Part shown: one piece after another, positions 9,377-19,538 of the stretch | Layout of the letters: the number at the start of each line of letters is the position of its first letter | Numbering within the stretch: the stretch's first letter is position 1 | Assembly: GCF_003610405.1 (NCBI RefSeq) | Contig: NZ_RAQC01000003.1 | Location: 109,301-173,300, forward strand | From: Microbacterium sp. AG238 | Lineage (GTDB): Bacteria; Actinomycetota; Actinomycetes; Actinomycetales; Microbacteriaceae | Reading direction: 5' to 3' | Length of the DNA stretch: 64,000 nucleotides | The notes under the pieces: model-generated | The model's database searches: none | The model's input: the letters and a program-made list of their open reading frames with translations, nothing else | What the model was told of the DNA's origin: nothing | Position numbers and translations under genes: made by a program

Positions 9377-11398
9377 ATGAAACCCGACAATCAAGAACCC
9401 CGGAACTCGCGCCGACGACGTTGGACGCGAGGCCTTCTCGCGACCCTGTCCACGGCCGCGCTCGTGCTCGGCGCTGCGGCCACGGCCCAGGCCGCAGACG
9501 AGGTCGCCCCGCAGGCGGCGACGCCCCGACCCGTGACCGTGACGCTGTCGGCGAGCGACCTCGCCACCGTGTCGTCCCGCTCGTCGCGGACCGTCCTGCG
9601 GAACCAAGCGCTGAGCGCCACGTCCACCCAAGACCGGGCCTATGCCCGCTTCACCCTGCCGGAAGACGTCGACACCACCCGACCCGTCACTGCGTCGCTG
9701 TCGCTGACCGTGCGGTACACGAACGCGACGACGGCCGGCGTCGACGTCTTCGCCGAGGGCGGCGCCTGGTCGGGGAAGACGCTGACCTACGCGAACCGCC
9801 CCTCCGAAGGCGGCGACCGGCTCGTCCGATCCAGCCGGACCGCACGCACGGGGGCGACGCTGACGATGTCGCTCGGCGACGTGGTGCAGGACGTGCGCGA
9901 CGGCGAGCTGTCGCTGAGGGTGGCGTACCGGCAGAAGAGCGTCTCGACGCTGTTCCACCGCACCGGTGACAAGGCGCCCTCGCTGAAGCTGACCTACACG
10001 CCGAAGCCCGCGGGCACCCCTTCCCCGGAGCCGCCCTCCGCGCCGGAGCCCACTCCCGCTCCAGAACCGAGCACGCCGCCGACGGTCGACACGTCCCGCA
10101 TGGTGTTCGCGCACTACTTCCCGCCCTACCCGATCTCGATCGACAATCGTCCGGCCGACAGCGACTACTACGCACGCAACTATCTGGACCCCGAGGGTGA
10201 GAACGGCAAGCACGCCGAGTACGGCGGGCTGCTGCGCGACCGGCCGCTCGCGGTCGCGCCGTCGGGCTCGTCGACGTGGCGCGTCGACAATCTGCGACGC
10301 GAGGTGTCACAGGCGCAGAGCGCGGGGATCGACGGCTTCACCGTCAACATCATGAGCGTCAGCGGCACCAACTGGGACGCCGCGAAGAACCTCTTCACCG
10401 CGGCTGAGCGCCAGGGCCGATTCGCTGCGGTGCCGATGATCGATGCCTCGGCATCGGTGGCCGGCGTCGACCCCGAGACCGTGGCGGACCGCCTGGCGGA
10501 GCTCTACCGCTCGGCGGCGGCGTTCCGGGTCGGTGACCGGATGCTCCTGTCGTCGTTCGCAGCCGAGAAGCAGAGCGTCGACTGGTGGTCGCGCATCATC
10601 CAACGTCTGCAGCGTGTGCACGGTGTGCCGATCACCTTCCAGGCCGTGTTCCTCAATGCCTCCGACGCGAACATGTCTGCGTTCCGTGACATCGCAGACG
10701 GCTACGGCAACTGGGGCGTGCGCAGCGAATGGCACACCTCGAACGGGCCCGACTACGCCGCTCGCGCCGCTGCTCTGGGCAAGACGTGGATGGCCCCGGT
10801 CTCCGTGCAGGACTACCGTCCGCGCGCCGGCGTGTTCGCCGAGTCGGGCAACACCGACAACCTCCGGGCGTCGTGGCGGCGCGCGATCGAATCGGGGGCG
10901 CAGTACGTGCAGCTGGTCACGTGGAACGACTACAGCGAGAGCACGCAGTTCGCGCCGTCCGCTGACCACGGTGACACGTTCCTCGACATCAGTCGGCCCT
11001 ACCTCGACTGGTTCCACAGCGGTGCGCAGCCCCGGGTGACTGAGGACCAGGCGTTCCTCGTGCACCGCACCCAGTTCGTCGGTGCCCGGCCGGCCCTCAG
11101 CCATCTGCTGGCGGCGCCGACGCTCGGCGGCACGTCGAGCAGCCCCACGGACGAGGTCGAGGCGGTCGTCTACCTGACCGCTCCGGCCACGCTCACCGTC
11201 AGCGTGGGTGGCGTGGCCACGCGCTTCGAAGCCCCCGCCGGGCGGTCGGTGTACACGGTGCCGCTCCGCGAGGGTACGGTGTCTGCGACCATCGAGCGCT
11301 CGGGACAGCGCGTGGTGTCATTGACGTCGCCCTACCGCGTCGTCGGGACTCCGGAGGTGCAGGACCTCAGCTACTACGGGGTCAGCAGCGTCGGCTGA
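9377..11398 (+). CDS. Secreted GH71-type endo-alpha-1,3-glucanase with N-terminal DNRLRE-like domain
   Basis: About 673 residues. A twin-Arg-rich N-terminus and hydrophobic stretch ending AAATAQAAD is a signal peptide. Residues 45-215 form a beta-rich domain like the DNRLRE/CBM96 type, then a Pro/Glu/Ser linker. The catalytic region starts at MVFAHYFPPYPISIDNR and contains GIDGFTVNIMS and VTWNDYSESTQF, as in family 71 alpha-1,3-glucanases. The C-terminus looks like a small beta domain. ATG 9377 is chosen for the GAGGAAG upstream and the signal peptide immediately after it. Likely role: cleaving alpha-1,3-glucan of fungi or of a surface polymer. Its last 81 bases overlap the convergent BY-kinase gene. 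Confidence 0.8.
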   Translation: MKPDNQEPRNSRRRRWTRGLLATLSTAALVLGAAATAQAADEVAPQAATPRPVTVTLSASDLATVSSRSSRTVLRNQALSATSTQDRAYARFTLPEDVDTTRPVTASLSLTVRYTNATTAGVDVFAEGGAWSGKTLTYANRPSEGGDRLVRSSRTARTGATLTMSLGDVVQDVRDGELSLRVAYRQKSVSTLFHRTGDKAPSLKLTYTPKPAGTPSPEPPSAPEPTPAPEPSTPPTVDTSRMVFAHYFPPYPISIDNRPADSDYYARNYLDPEGENGKHAEYGGLLRDRPLAVAPSGSSTWRVDNLRREVSQAQSAGIDGFTVNIMSVSGTNWDAAKNLFTAAERQGRFAAVPMIDASASVAGVDPETVADRLAELYRSAAAFRVGDRMLLSSFAAEKQSVDWWSRIIQRLQRVHGVPITFQAVFLNASDANMSAFRDIADGYGNWGVRSEWHTSNGPDYAARAAALGKTWMAPVSVQDYRPRAGVFAESGNTDNLRASWRRAIESGAQYVQLVTWNDYSESTQFAPSADHGDTFLDISRPYLDWFHSGAQPRVTEDQAFLVHRTQFVGARPALSHLLAAPTLGGTSSSPTDEVEAVVYLTAPATLTVSVGGVATRFEAPAGRSVYTVPLREGTVSATIERSGQRVVSLTSPYRVVGTPEVQDLSYYGVSSVG

Positions 11399-12823
11399 CG
11401 CTCCGGGACGCCGCGCCCCGGGCGCCGCGGCGTCCGGGGCGCCGCTGCTGCGTCCCCGGCCGCGTCGGCCGCTCTCGGGCACCACCGAGTACGTCGAGTA
11501 GCTGCGGCGGTCCGCGCGCGTGGGTCGTGCCAGATTGAGCACGACACCATGGATCGTCGCGCCCACCGAGGCCAGCCGGGCGGTCGCCCGCCGGACGTCG
11601 CGCTCGCGGACGCGTCCGGCGCCGACGACCAGCACCGCGCCACCGAAGACGCGAGCCAGGACGGCTGCGTCGGCGACCGGGTGAATCGGGGGCGCATCGA
11701 TGATCACGATGTCGTGCGCGGCGCGCAGGCTCTCGAGCAGCTCGAGTGCACGCTCGGATTCGAGCAGTTCGGACGGGTTGGGCGGCACCGGTCCGGCCAG
11801 CAGAACATGCAGCCGTTCCGGCCCCCACGCGACGAGAGCGTCGTCGAGCGTCGCCTCGCGTGCGATGACGCTGGTGAATCCGAGATCGGGGGGAAGGTCC
11901 AGGATTCGGCTGAGACTCGGGCGACGCAGGTCCGCCTCCACGAGACACACCGAAGCGCCGGTGGCGGCGAGAGCGACGGCGGCGTTGGCAGCGGTCGTGC
12001 TCTTCCCTTCGCTGGGGACCGAGGACGTGAAGACGAACACCCGGTGGTCCTGCGAGGCCTGAACGAAACGGAGATTGCCCCGGAGGCGGCGATAGTCCTC
12101 CGATCGTAGAGAATGCGGCGCGGTCAGCAGGGCGAGCGGCGCCCGATCCGCGGTGCGGTCGGTGCTCACGGTGCCGATGACGGCAGCCCCGGCGGCCTCC
12201 TCGGCCTGCTCCACGGTGCGGACTCGCGAGCCGAACATCAACCGCAACAGGATGATGGCAGCCGCGGCGACGAGTCCGCCCAACGCACCGAGGATCACGA
12301 GCATGGGCGTGTGCGGCGCGGAGGGCGAATTCGGCGGCACAGCGTTTTCGACGACGCGCAACCGGACCGGCGAAGTGCCGTCGACCTGGGGCGAGAGCGT
12401 GGGCACGACCTCGGCGAGCTTTGCCGCGACGAGGTTCGCGATGCGAGCGGCCTCCCGCGGAGACGGATCCACCGCCGAGATCGAGATCATCGAGGTGTTC
12501 AGCGGCACCGAGGTCGACACACGCGAGCGCAGCTTGGCCGTCGAGTCGGACAACCCGAGCTCGTCGATGACCGGCGCGAGGACGATCTCGCGCGTCGCGA
12601 CGGTGCTGAGATTGCGTGCCTGCTGCTGGGAGAAGTTGCTGCCCTGCGCGAGCTCGCCCGTCGTCGAGCTGCCGGTCACAGCGACGAACACGTCGGCCCG
12701 TGCCGTGTATTCCCGCGGCACCGTCCAGGCGTATGCCAGCCCGGCCGCGGCGCCTAGCGCCACCAGCACGATCACCGTCATCCAGTGATATCGGATCACC
12801 CGTAGAACACGGCTGGACTCCAT
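11318..12823 (-). CDS. Wzz-type chain-length determinant fused to BY-kinase
   Basis: About 501 residues. Two transmembrane segments (about 12-32 and 165-185) bracket an extracytoplasmic Wzz domain; the cytoplasmic BY-kinase follows. Walker A is VPSEGKSTT (Lys274), Walker A' is VEADLRRPSL and Walker B is IVIIDAPP. The C-terminal tail has only a short Tyr cluster, YSTYS, for autophosphorylation. Such proteins set polymer length in Wzx/Wzy export. ATG 12823 has GGGGGAC five bases upstream; an in-frame ATG lies at 12835. The gene is divergent from the Wzy-like gene at 12923, so both may respond to one control region. Confidence 0.9.
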   Translation of the reverse strand: MESSRVLRVIRYHWMTVIVLVALGAAAGLAYAWTVPREYTARADVFVAVTGSSTTGELAQGSNFSQQQARNLSTVATREIVLAPVIDELGLSDSTAKLRSRVSTSVPLNTSMISISAVDPSPREAARIANLVAAKLAEVVPTLSPQVDGTSPVRLRVVENAVPPNSPSAPHTPMLVILGALGGLVAAAAIILLRLMFGSRVRTVEQAEEAAGAAVIGTVSTDRTADRAPLALLTAPHSLRSEDYRRLRGNLRFVQASQDHRVFVFTSSVPSEGKSTTAANAAVALAATGASVCLVEADLRRPSLSRILDLPPDLGFTSVIAREATLDDALVAWGPERLHVLLAGPVPPNPSELLESERALELLESLRAAHDIVIIDAPPIHPVADAAVLARVFGGAVLVVGAGRVRERDVRRATARLASVGATIHGVVLNLARPTRADRRSYSTYSVVPESGRRGRGRSSGAPDAAAPGARRPGASADAADPVVAEVLHLRSPDDAVGRRQ

Positions 12824-12853
12824 AGCGTCCCCCATTCGCGCGTCGACGAAGCG

Positions 12854-12875
12854 ACGCGGCCCCAATATGCCGCGT
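12854..12875. repeat. Small hairpin with CCCAATAT loop
   Basis: ACGCGGC (12854-12860) and GCCGCGT (12869-12875) form a 7-bp perfect stem around CCCAATAT. With the last stem base included, the minus strand reads ATATTGGGG. It sits in the BY-kinase leader, about 30 bases before its start. It is one member of the CCCCAA-loop family described in the findings. Confidence 0.55.
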
Positions 12876-12922
12876 GCGAACACGCGGACCCCCGTCTGAC
12901 ATGATATGCGAGGGGGAGGCTC

Positions 12923-14443
12923 GTGGGGAAGCAGACCGGAACGATCGGCGAGACGTCGTTGCGCGGCGGCGCGCGCATCGCACTCGTCGCGCTGTCGATC
13001 GGCGTGCTGAGCGTCGTGATGCCGCTCGCTCTGGTGTCCGACATCCCCGACCGGGGACGAAGCGAGGCGTGGGTCGTCACGCTGCTGATCATGATCTACG
13101 GCGGCATCCGGCTCTCGCTGTCGTGGGTGTCGGGCAGCCCCCACCTGTTCGACTTCTTCTTCTGGGTGTTCGCATACATCTTCATGGGGCTGGCGCCGAC
13201 CGCGCAGATCCGCGCCGACGCGGTCTCGACAACGACCCCCGGCATCGATCCGGCCTTCGATCTGCCGACGGCAGGGATCGTCGCCCTCGGCATCGCCTGT
13301 TACGAGGTCGCGCGTGCCGCATGGATGCTGCGGCAACATGCGCGTCCGCCGCATGCGGGGCAGGCGCCCCGACCGGTCAGCGCGGCACGGACCGTCGGAC
13401 TCGCGGTGGTCGGGCTCGGTATCAGCGTGTTCTTCGTCGCGCAGCTCGGCCCCGCCGCGGCCCTCGGCAGCCGCGAGGCGGCTTTCGCGGCTCGCGAGGC
13501 GCGCTGGCCCGACCCTGCCGTGCGTGCCGTCATGTACGCGGCGTCGGTCTACCCGCTGCTCATCGCGACCGGTGCGCTGGCGCAGCTGCGACGAGTCGCG
13601 GTCTCACGGGCCGCACGCATCGCGTACACGGTCGCGGCTCTCGCCGCCTCGGTCGTCCTGCTCCTGATCGTGAACCCGGTCGCGAGCGCGCGGTACACCT
13701 TCGGAACCGTCGCCGTCGCGCTGGCGATCTTCGCCGGCGCGGCCTCCACCCGCCTCCGAGCCCGCCTCACGATGCTCGCCGCGATCGTGGCGTTCCTGTT
13801 CCTCTTCCCGATCGCCGACGCCTTCCGCACCGATGAGGTGCGGGTCAACCGGACCAGCTTCTTCGGCGAGTATCTGGCGAACCCCGATTACGACGCGTTC
13901 TGGCAGGTGGCGAACTCGCTCGCCTACTGGCTCGACGGCCTCGTGGAGCCGGCTCGACAGTTCCTCGGCAGCATCCTGTTCTGGGTGCCGCGGTCGATCT
14001 GGCCCGACAAGCCCACCGACACCGGCATCGTGCTCGCCGAGTACCGGGGATACAGCTTCGACAACCTCTCGGCGCCGGTGTGGGCGGAGGCCATGGTCAA
14101 CGGCGGCATCGTCGCCGTCGTCATCGTCTTCGTCGGACTGGGCATCGTGCTGCGGGTGATGGACGTCAGGATCGTGACGGCATTCGCTTCCGGCGGCGTC
14201 TGGGCGATCGCCGGGGCGGTCCTGCCGGTATACATGACGATCCTGATGCGCGGCTCGCTGCTCCAGGCAACCGGTGCGACGACCGTGATGATCGTCTGCC
14301 TCCTCCTCGTCGCCGGGCGGGTGCATTCACCCGGCGACGGGGAGGAGGCGCCGCTCGGACCGAGCCGCGCAGGATCAGGCGGCGCGGAGCTCGGCGTGGC
14401 TGCGCCGGTACCAGGCGATGGTCCGGGCCAGCCCGCCGCGTAG
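12923..14443 (+). CDS. Wzy-like polysaccharide polymerase (membrane)
   Basis: 506 residues with about eleven to twelve hydrophobic segments and no soluble domain except a hydrophilic tail. A long loop around residues 300-385 contains DAFWQVANSLAYWLDG and PRSIWPDKPTDTG, the kind of periplasmic loop seen in O-antigen polymerases. GAGGGGGAGG stands 5 bases before the GTG at 12923. The assignment rests on topology and on its place next to the Wzz/BY-kinase, flippase and initiating transferase, because Wzy proteins share little sequence. The 3' end overlaps the convergent fcl gene by 69 bases. Confidence 0.7.
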   Translation: MGKQTGTIGETSLRGGARIALVALSIGVLSVVMPLALVSDIPDRGRSEAWVVTLLIMIYGGIRLSLSWVSGSPHLFDFFFWVFAYIFMGLAPTAQIRADAVSTTTPGIDPAFDLPTAGIVALGIACYEVARAAWMLRQHARPPHAGQAPRPVSAARTVGLAVVGLGISVFFVAQLGPAAALGSREAAFAAREARWPDPAVRAVMYAASVYPLLIATGALAQLRRVAVSRAARIAYTVAALAASVVLLLIVNPVASARYTFGTVAVALAIFAGAASTRLRARLTMLAAIVAFLFLFPIADAFRTDEVRVNRTSFFGEYLANPDYDAFWQVANSLAYWLDGLVEPARQFLGSILFWVPRSIWPDKPTDTGIVLAEYRGYSFDNLSAPVWAEAMVNGGIVAVVIVFVGLGIVLRVMDVRIVTAFASGGVWAIAGAVLPVYMTILMRGSLLQATGATTVMIVCLLLVAGRVHSPGDGEEAPLGPSRAGSGGAELGVAAPVPGDGPGQPAA

Positions 14444-15361
14444 CCCGATGCTCGGCGTCCAGCCCGTCGAGCGCAGCAGTGAGATGTCGAGGAGCTTCTG
14501 CGGAGTGCCATCGGGCTTGGTCGTGTCCCAGCGCGTCTCTCCGCGGTAGCCCGTGATCGTCGCGATCTGCTCGGCGACCTCGCGGATCGTCGTGTCCTGA
14601 CCGGTGCCGATGTTCACGTGAGAGGCCCCGTCGTAATGCTCCATGAGGTGCACGATCGCCGAGGCCAGGTCGTCGGCGTGCATGAACTCCCGACGCGGCG
14701 TGCCCGACCCCCAGTTGGTGACCACCGCGCTGCCGAGCGCGGCGGCCTCATCGTAGCGACGGATGAGCGCGGGCAGTACGTGGGATCCGAGCGGCGAGAA
14801 GTTGTCGTTCGGTCCGTACAGGTTCGTCGGCATGACGGAGATCCAAGGGAGACCGTGCTGTCGCCGCACGGCTTGGACGTTCAGGATTCCGGCGATCTTC
14901 GCGATGGCATAGGCGTCGTTCGTCGGCTCGAGATGGCCGGTGAGAAGACTGTCCTCGCGCAGTGGCTGCGGCGCGAACTTCGGGTAGATGCACGACGATC
15001 CGAGGAAGACCAGCCGCTCGACTCCCACTTCGGCCGCGGCATCCATCACGTTGGACTGGATCCGGATGTTGATGCTCAGGAAGTCGGCCGGATAGGTGCT
15101 GTTCGCGAGGATGCCGCCCACCTTCGCCGCGGCCAGCACGACGTAGCGCGGGCGGTGCGCGCGGAAGAATCGGAAGACGTCCCCGCGTTCGGTGAGATCC
15201 AGTTCGGCTGAGGTGCGGGTGAGGAGGCGGTCGAAGCCCTCGGCTTCGAGTCGACGGACCACCGCGCTGCCGGCCAGGCCTCGATGACCCGCGACGAAGA
15301 ACGTCGCGTGCCGATCGAGCCGGGTCGGGTCGAATGCGAGCCCGTCGCTCACGCGGCCCAT
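14375..15361 (-). CDS. fcl: GDP-L-fucose synthase
   Basis: About 328 residues. It is an extended SDR epimerase/reductase that turns GDP-4-keto-6-deoxymannose into GDP-L-fucose. Visible features are the cofactor motif [27 protein letters not shown] with the catalytic Cys region, the YAIAK catalytic Tyr-Lys pair, and [14 protein letters not shown] 15361 overlaps the end of gmd by 13 bases; a GTG at 15352 giving a GTGA overlap is an equally good start. Operon with gmd, its substrate-producing partner. Strong match; only the start is uncertain. Confidence 0.94.
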   Translation of the reverse strand: MGRVSDGLAFDPTRLDRHATFFVAGHRGLAGSAVVRRLEAEGFDRLLTRTSAELDLTERGDVFRFFRAHRPRYVVLAAAKVGGILANSTYPADFLSINIRIQSNVMDAAAEVGVERLVFLGSSCIYPKFAPQPLREDSLLTGHLEPTNDAYAIAKIAGILNVQAVRRQHGLPWISVMPTNLYGPNDNFSPLGSHVLPALIRRYDEAAALGSAVVTNWGSGTPRREFMHADDLASAIVHLMEHYDGASHVNIGTGQDTTIREVAEQIATITGYRGETRWDTTKPDGTPQKLLDISLLRSTGWTPSIGLRGGLARTIAWYRRSHAELRAA

Positions 15362-16374
15362 CCCGAGAGGGCGACCGTATCGATCCACGGGCGACCCGCG
15401 AACTCGAGGGCGCGGATGTCGGCGTCCACCATGATGCGTGCGAGCTCCAGCGGGCCGACCGTGGCCTTCCAGCCGAGCTTCTCCTCGGCCTTGCTCGGGT
15501 CTCCGATCAGCGCGTCGACCTCGGTCGGACGCAGGTAGCGCTCGTCGAAGCGGACATGGCGCCGCCAATCGAGACCCGCGTGGGCGAAGGCCGCTTCGAG
15601 GAAGTCGCGAACGGTGATGCCGATGCCGGTCGCGAGCACGAAGTCCTCCGGCTCGTCGGCCTGCAGCATCCGCCACATCCCCTCGACGTACTCGGCGGCG
15701 TAGCCCCAGTCGCGGACGGCGTCGATGTTGCCGAGGTACACGTGGTCCTGAACGCCGAGCTTGATCGCTGCCACGGCGCGCGTGATCTTGCGGGTCACGA
15801 ATGTCTCGCCTCGGCGGGGCGACTCGTGGTTGAAGAGGATGCCGTTGACCGCGAACATGTCGTAGGCCTCGCGGTAGTTCTTCGTGATCCAGTAGCTGTA
15901 GAGCTTCGCGGCGGCATACGGCGAGCGCGGGTAGAACGGCGTGGTCTCGCTCTGCGGCGGAGGCGTGGCGCCGTACAGCTCGGAGGAGGACGCCTGGTAG
16001 AAGCGGGCCCGGACCCCTGACATGCGCACGGCATCCAGGAGCCGCACCGAGCCGGTTCCGGTGGTGTCAGCGGTGTGCTCGGGCTCGTCGAACGACACGC
16101 GCACGTGCGACTGCGCACCGAGGTTGTAGACCTCGTCCGGCTGGATCTGCGCGAGCAGCGTCGTCATGCGGACGCCGTCGCTGAGATCGCCGTAGTGCAG
16201 GAAGAGGCGTGCCCCCACCTCGTGCGGGTCGACGTACAGGTGGTCGATGCGCGACGTGTTGAACGTCGACGCCCGCCGCACCAGGCCGTGGACCTCGTAG
16301 CCCTTCGCGAGCAGGAGCTCGGCGAGATAGGACCCGTCCTGGCCCGTGATGCCGGTGATGAATGCACGCTTCAT
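15349..16374 (-). CDS. gmd: GDP-mannose 4,6-dehydratase
   Basis: 341 residues, full length. It makes GDP-4-dehydro-6-deoxy-mannose, the first step to GDP-L-fucose. The NADP Rossmann motif [17 protein letters not shown] opens the protein and [10 protein letters not shown] carries the catalytic Tyr-Lys. [16 protein letters not shown] is diagnostic for Gmd. GGGGGAG lies upstream of ATG 16374. The enzymes supplying GDP-mannose (ManA, ManB, ManC) are not in this window, so the pathway depends on genes elsewhere. Confidence 0.96.
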   Translation of the reverse strand: MKRAFITGITGQDGSYLAELLLAKGYEVHGLVRRASTFNTSRIDHLYVDPHEVGARLFLHYGDLSDGVRMTTLLAQIQPDEVYNLGAQSHVRVSFDEPEHTADTTGTGSVRLLDAVRMSGVRARFYQASSSELYGATPPPQSETTPFYPRSPYAAAKLYSYWITKNYREAYDMFAVNGILFNHESPRRGETFVTRKITRAVAAIKLGVQDHVYLGNIDAVRDWGYAAEYVEGMWRMLQADEPEDFVLATGIGITVRDFLEAAFAHAGLDWRRHVRFDERYLRPTEVDALIGDPSKAEEKLGWKATVGPLELARIMVDADIRALEFAGRPWIDTVALSGWAA

Positions 16375-16383
16375 GAGCGTTCT

Positions 16384-16480
16384 CCCCCAAAGCCTCGGCG
16401 CTGCAGCCCCGTCGCGCGACCCGAGCGGACCCCTCCGCTCGGCGCGTGCCGATCCCCAAATCGACGGTGTTGCGAGTATA
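16384..16480 (-). promoter_or_regulatory. gmd leader: -10 box, TTGGGG hairpin and second TTGGGG
   Basis: On the minus strand TATACT (16480-16475) is a good -10 box, so gmd-fcl probably has its own promoter although the upstream glycosyltransferase points the same way. A hairpin CGAT-CCCCAA-ATCG (16450-16463) follows 12 bases later. A second TTTGGGGG (about 16392-16385) lies just before the gmd start and includes its ribosome site. No convincing -35 is seen. Confidence 0.45.
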
Positions 16481-16511
16481 GGGATGTCGAGCTGTCCACC
16501 ACAAGCGCGGG

Positions 16512-17612
16512 TCACCGCGCGTACAGCTCGACCAGCCTCTCGGCGATCGCGGGCATCGTGAACCGCTCGCGTGTCAGGTCGCGGCCGCGTTCGCCGCGCA
16601 GGCGTGCATCCGCCGGGTCGGCGAGCAGTCGCCGCATCGCCGTGACGAGGGGTTCGAGTCCACCGTCGGTGACGAATCCCGCCCCGGCGTCGCGCACAGC
16701 CGGGGCCAGTCCGCAGGAGTCCGTGACGACCACGGGCAGACCCGCGGACATGGCTTCGAGCACCGACATCGGGTAGGGCTCGTCGACTGCCGGGAGCACG
16801 TAGCCGCTGGCTCGCCGCATCCGCTCTCCCGTGCGTGCGGGCTCCAACGCACCCTCCCAGCGGATGCGCTCGGGGTGACCCGACGCCTCGATGGCCGCGC
16901 GGACGGCGTCGCCCTCGCCTTCGTCGGGGCCGACGAGGCGGAAGCGGGCCTCGGGGAACTCGTTCGCGAGTCGCGCCGCGGCCTCGACGAACTGCACCGG
17001 CCGTTTCCGGGGCGCGAGCCGGGCGAGGTACAGCAGCTCGGGCCCGAGCGGGGCGGCTGCGGGTGCCGTCGGAACCCCGTTGGGAAGCTCGACCAGCTGC
17101 GCACGGCCCCGGCCGATGGTCTCGAGCGAGGCGCGTTCGCGCTCGGTCAGGTAGGTCACGGTGCGTGCCCCGGCCAGCGCCGGACGCGTCAGCAGAGCGT
17201 CGAGGGGGATCGCGAGCGGATTCGTCGACTCGTCGATCATCCCGTGCGTCTGGAGGACCGTCGCGACTCCGCGCGAGCGCGCGATCCGGGCGGCGGGCAG
17301 GGTGACGAGGTCGCGCGCGGCGTGCACGTGCACAACGTCGAACTCGTCGACGTGCCGGCGCAGCGAGCGCAGCAGGGCGGGCGACCCGATACCAGCGAAC
17401 CCGATGCCCGGGATGAGCGTACGAGCGGGGAACAGCCGGGCCGGGATGCCGTCGATGTCGGTGGGAATGACGTCGTACCCCCGCGCCGCGCCCGCGAGCA
17501 CGACGTCGTGCCCGAGATCCCGCAATGCCGCGAGCTGGTTCAGCGCCACCCGGAGGGGTCCGCCGTACTCGCCGTGCGGGCTCACCAGGGTGACGACGGC
17601 GAGGACCCTCAC
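16512..17612 (-). CDS. GT4 family glycosyltransferase
   Basis: About 366 residues with the GT-B two-domain layout. The N-terminal half opens [19 protein letters not shown], with the Gly-rich acceptor loop. The C-terminal GT4 donor domain has [21 protein letters not shown] and [24 protein letters not shown], whose E-x7-E pattern binds the nucleotide-sugar. It should add one sugar on the lipid carrier at the cytoplasmic face; donor and linkage cannot be read. GTG 17612 forms a GTGA overlap with the upstream acyltransferase stop, which indicates translational coupling. Confidence 0.88.
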   Translation of the reverse strand: MRVLAVVTLVSPHGEYGGPLRVALNQLAALRDLGHDVVLAGAARGYDVIPTDIDGIPARLFPARTLIPGIGFAGIGSPALLRSLRRHVDEFDVVHVHAARDLVTLPAARIARSRGVATVLQTHGMIDESTNPLAIPLDALLTRPALAGARTVTYLTERERASLETIGRGRAQLVELPNGVPTAPAAAPLGPELLYLARLAPRKRPVQFVEAAARLANEFPEARFRLVGPDEGEGDAVRAAIEASGHPERIRWEGALEPARTGERMRRASGYVLPAVDEPYPMSVLEAMSAGLPVVVTDSCGLAPAVRDAGAGFVTDGGLEPLVTAMRRLLADPADARLRGERGRDLTRERFTMPAIAERLVELYAR

Positions 17613-18145
17613 GACCGCACGACCGCGGCCGGGGCGAGCACGGTCGCGCCGGCGGGCACGTCGCGGACGACGAGCGCCGTGGCTCCGATCACAGCGTCCG
17701 CTCCGATGCGGACGCCGCGCAGCACCGTGGCGCGGGCGGCCACCCACGCGCCGTCTTCGACGACGATCGGCGCATTGTCGAACTCGAAGGTGGGTGATCG
17801 ATGATCGTGGCTCCCGGTGCACAGCAGCGCGCCCTGCGAGATGCAGACATCGCTGCCGATCGAAACCGGCTCGAGATTCAAGATCCAGGCGCGCTCGCCG
17901 ATCCAGGTGTCATCGCCGATCGTGAGCTTCCAGGGCCAGTGGACGCGGACCCCGGCGCGCAGATTCACACCGTTTCCGATGCGGGCCCCGAACGCACGCA
18001 GCACCGCGACCCGGACGCGGACCGGGACGAACCACGGCATCACCCCGATCGCCGAGGCGAGCTGCCACGCCGCTTGCCAGACGGGCCCGCGGCCCTTGTC
18101 GTATCCCCTGCCGCTGAACCCAGCGAGCCGTCGCCGTTCCCCCAT
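17609..18145 (-). CDS. WcaF-like hexapeptide-repeat acetyltransferase
   Basis: 178 residues. Several hexapeptide turns ([56 protein letters not shown]) predict a left-handed beta-helix trimer. The SHDH motif supplies the catalytic His of acetyl-CoA-dependent O-acetyltransferases. Closest in layout to WcaF of colanic acid synthesis. It probably acetylates a sugar of the repeat unit. The start codon runs straight into GGGGGAA, a pattern shared by several neighbours. It is divergent from the flippase gene. Confidence 0.85.
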   Translation of the reverse strand: MGERRRLAGFSGRGYDKGRGPVWQAAWQLASAIGVMPWFVPVRVRVAVLRAFGARIGNGVNLRAGVRVHWPWKLTIGDDTWIGERAWILNLEPVSIGSDVCISQGALLCTGSHDHRSPTFEFDNAPIVVEDGAWVAARATVLRGVRIGADAVIGATALVVRDVPAGATVLAPAAVVRS

Positions 18146-18263
18146 GGCGCCTCATCGTACACACGGCCGCGGGATCGGCTGGAGACAGATGCCGCGCCGA
18201 TGCGGTACCGTCCTCCGTACGGGCAGGCGTGGGGACGCGGCCCGGATTCGGGGGTATGGGGGA

Positions 18264-19538
18264 ATGTCCGACGTACGGCGGCGACTGCGCCGCCTCTCGG
18301 GCGGGCTCGGCAGGATGTCGGGTTTCGCCCTGTCCATCGGGCTGCTGGCGATTGCATCGCTGGCGGCCATTCCGGTGATGGTCGCGGCGGAGGGCGATCG
18401 AGGCTGGGGGGCGATCGCGCTCGGACAAGCCGTAGGCGCCATCGCCGCCGCTGCGATCGGGTTCGGCTGGGGCGTCTCCGGCCCGGCGCGCATCGCCGTC
18501 GCCGACGAGTCCTCACGCCGCACGGCGTACATCGAGTCGGTCCGCGCACGGCTCGCGCTCTTCGCGCCGATCGCGCTCACGAGCAGTCTCGCCGCGGCCG
18601 CGATCGCCCCACAGTCGCCGGGCCTGGCCGCCCTCGGGGCGGTGACAGCGGCCGCTGCCGGCGTCTCGGCGAACTGGTACTTCGTCGGACGCGGGGCGCC
18701 GTTCTCGCTGTTGCTGGCCGAGACCCTGCCGCGCGTGGTCGGCACCGGGGTCGGCATCGCGCTCATGCTCGGCGGCGGCGGAGCCGCCGTGGGGCTGACC
18801 GGCATGCTGGGCGGCATGGTCGCGGCATTCGCCTGCTCGACTGTGTGGATCCTGGTCTCCTCGCGACGCCACCGCGCATCGGCGCCGCCGCCGGGTCGGC
18901 TGCTGCGCGTCCTGGCCGATCAGCGTCACGGCATGGGGTCGGCTCTCGGATCAGCGATCTACATCGCCCTCCCGCTCGTGGTCGTCTCTGTCGTCGCGCC
19001 GGCCGCGCAGCCGGTCTTCGCCCTCGTCGACAAGTTCCAGCGACAGGTCGGTGTCGCCCTGCAGCCGGTCATCACGGTCGCCCAGGGCTGGGTGCCCCGT
19101 CGCGATGGCGCCGAGAGCGCATCACGGGCTCGAAGCGCCCTGCTCGTCGGCAGCGGGATGTCGCTCGTGATCGGCACCGCGGTCGCGATGGCCGGCGGCG
19201 CGGCACTGGACTGGCTGGGCAACGGCGAGATCGACGTCATGCCGCTGGCGATCGTCCTGATGGCGCTGTTCGTCGCGGTCAACTTCTTCGAGTCGCTGGT
19301 CGCCAAGGCGCTGCTGCCCTCGCTGGGGCGGCTGCGTATCGGCGCGCAGGCGACTCTCATCAGCACGGTCGTGGTCGTCCCCCTCGTCGCGCTCGGCGCG
19401 ATCCTGTGGGCCGCGCCGGGCGCTCTCGGGGCCGTCGTGGTGGGACTCCTCACGCGCGGCGCCGTCGAAGCGGTCGCCGCCTCACGCACCATCCGATCGA
19501 ACAGATCCGCTGTCATCCGGGAGGAGATCGATGCCTGA
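18264..19538 (+). CDS. Wzx-like polysaccharide flippase (MATE/MVF superfamily)
   Basis: About 424 residues with roughly twelve hydrophobic segments and short loops, the topology of oligosaccharide flippases. A loop reading FALVDKFQRQVGVALQPVITVAQGWVPR is typical of this superfamily. It would move the lipid-linked repeat unit to the outer face of the membrane. ATG 18264 is preceded by GGGGGA at once. An in-frame ATG at 18189 has a better-spaced GGAGACAG and would add 25 residues, so the start is uncertain. Its end overlaps the next acyltransferase by 8 bases. Confidence 0.75.
   Translation: MSDVRRRLRRLSGGLGRMSGFALSIGLLAIASLAAIPVMVAAEGDRGWGAIALGQAVGAIAAAAIGFGWGVSGPARIAVADESSRRTAYIESVRARLALFAPIALTSSLAAAAIAPQSPGLAALGAVTAAAAGVSANWYFVGRGAPFSLLLAETLPRVVGTGVGIALMLGGGGAAVGLTGMLGGMVAAFACSTVWILVSSRRHRASAPPPGRLLRVLADQRHGMGSALGSAIYIALPLVVVSVVAPAAQPVFALVDKFQRQVGVALQPVITVAQGWVPRRDGAESASRARSALLVGSGMSLVIGTAVAMAGGAALDWLGNGEIDVMPLAIVLMALFVAVNFFESLVAKALLPSLGRLRIGAQATLISTVVVVPLVALGAILWAAPGALGAVVVGLLTRGAVEAVAASRTIRSNRSAVIREEIDA

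Noticed and set aside
18189..18263. 25-residue N-terminal extension of the flippase
   Set aside because: The extension is Arg/Gly-rich and unlike a flippase N-terminus, although its ribosome site is good; left as an alternative start rather than the call.
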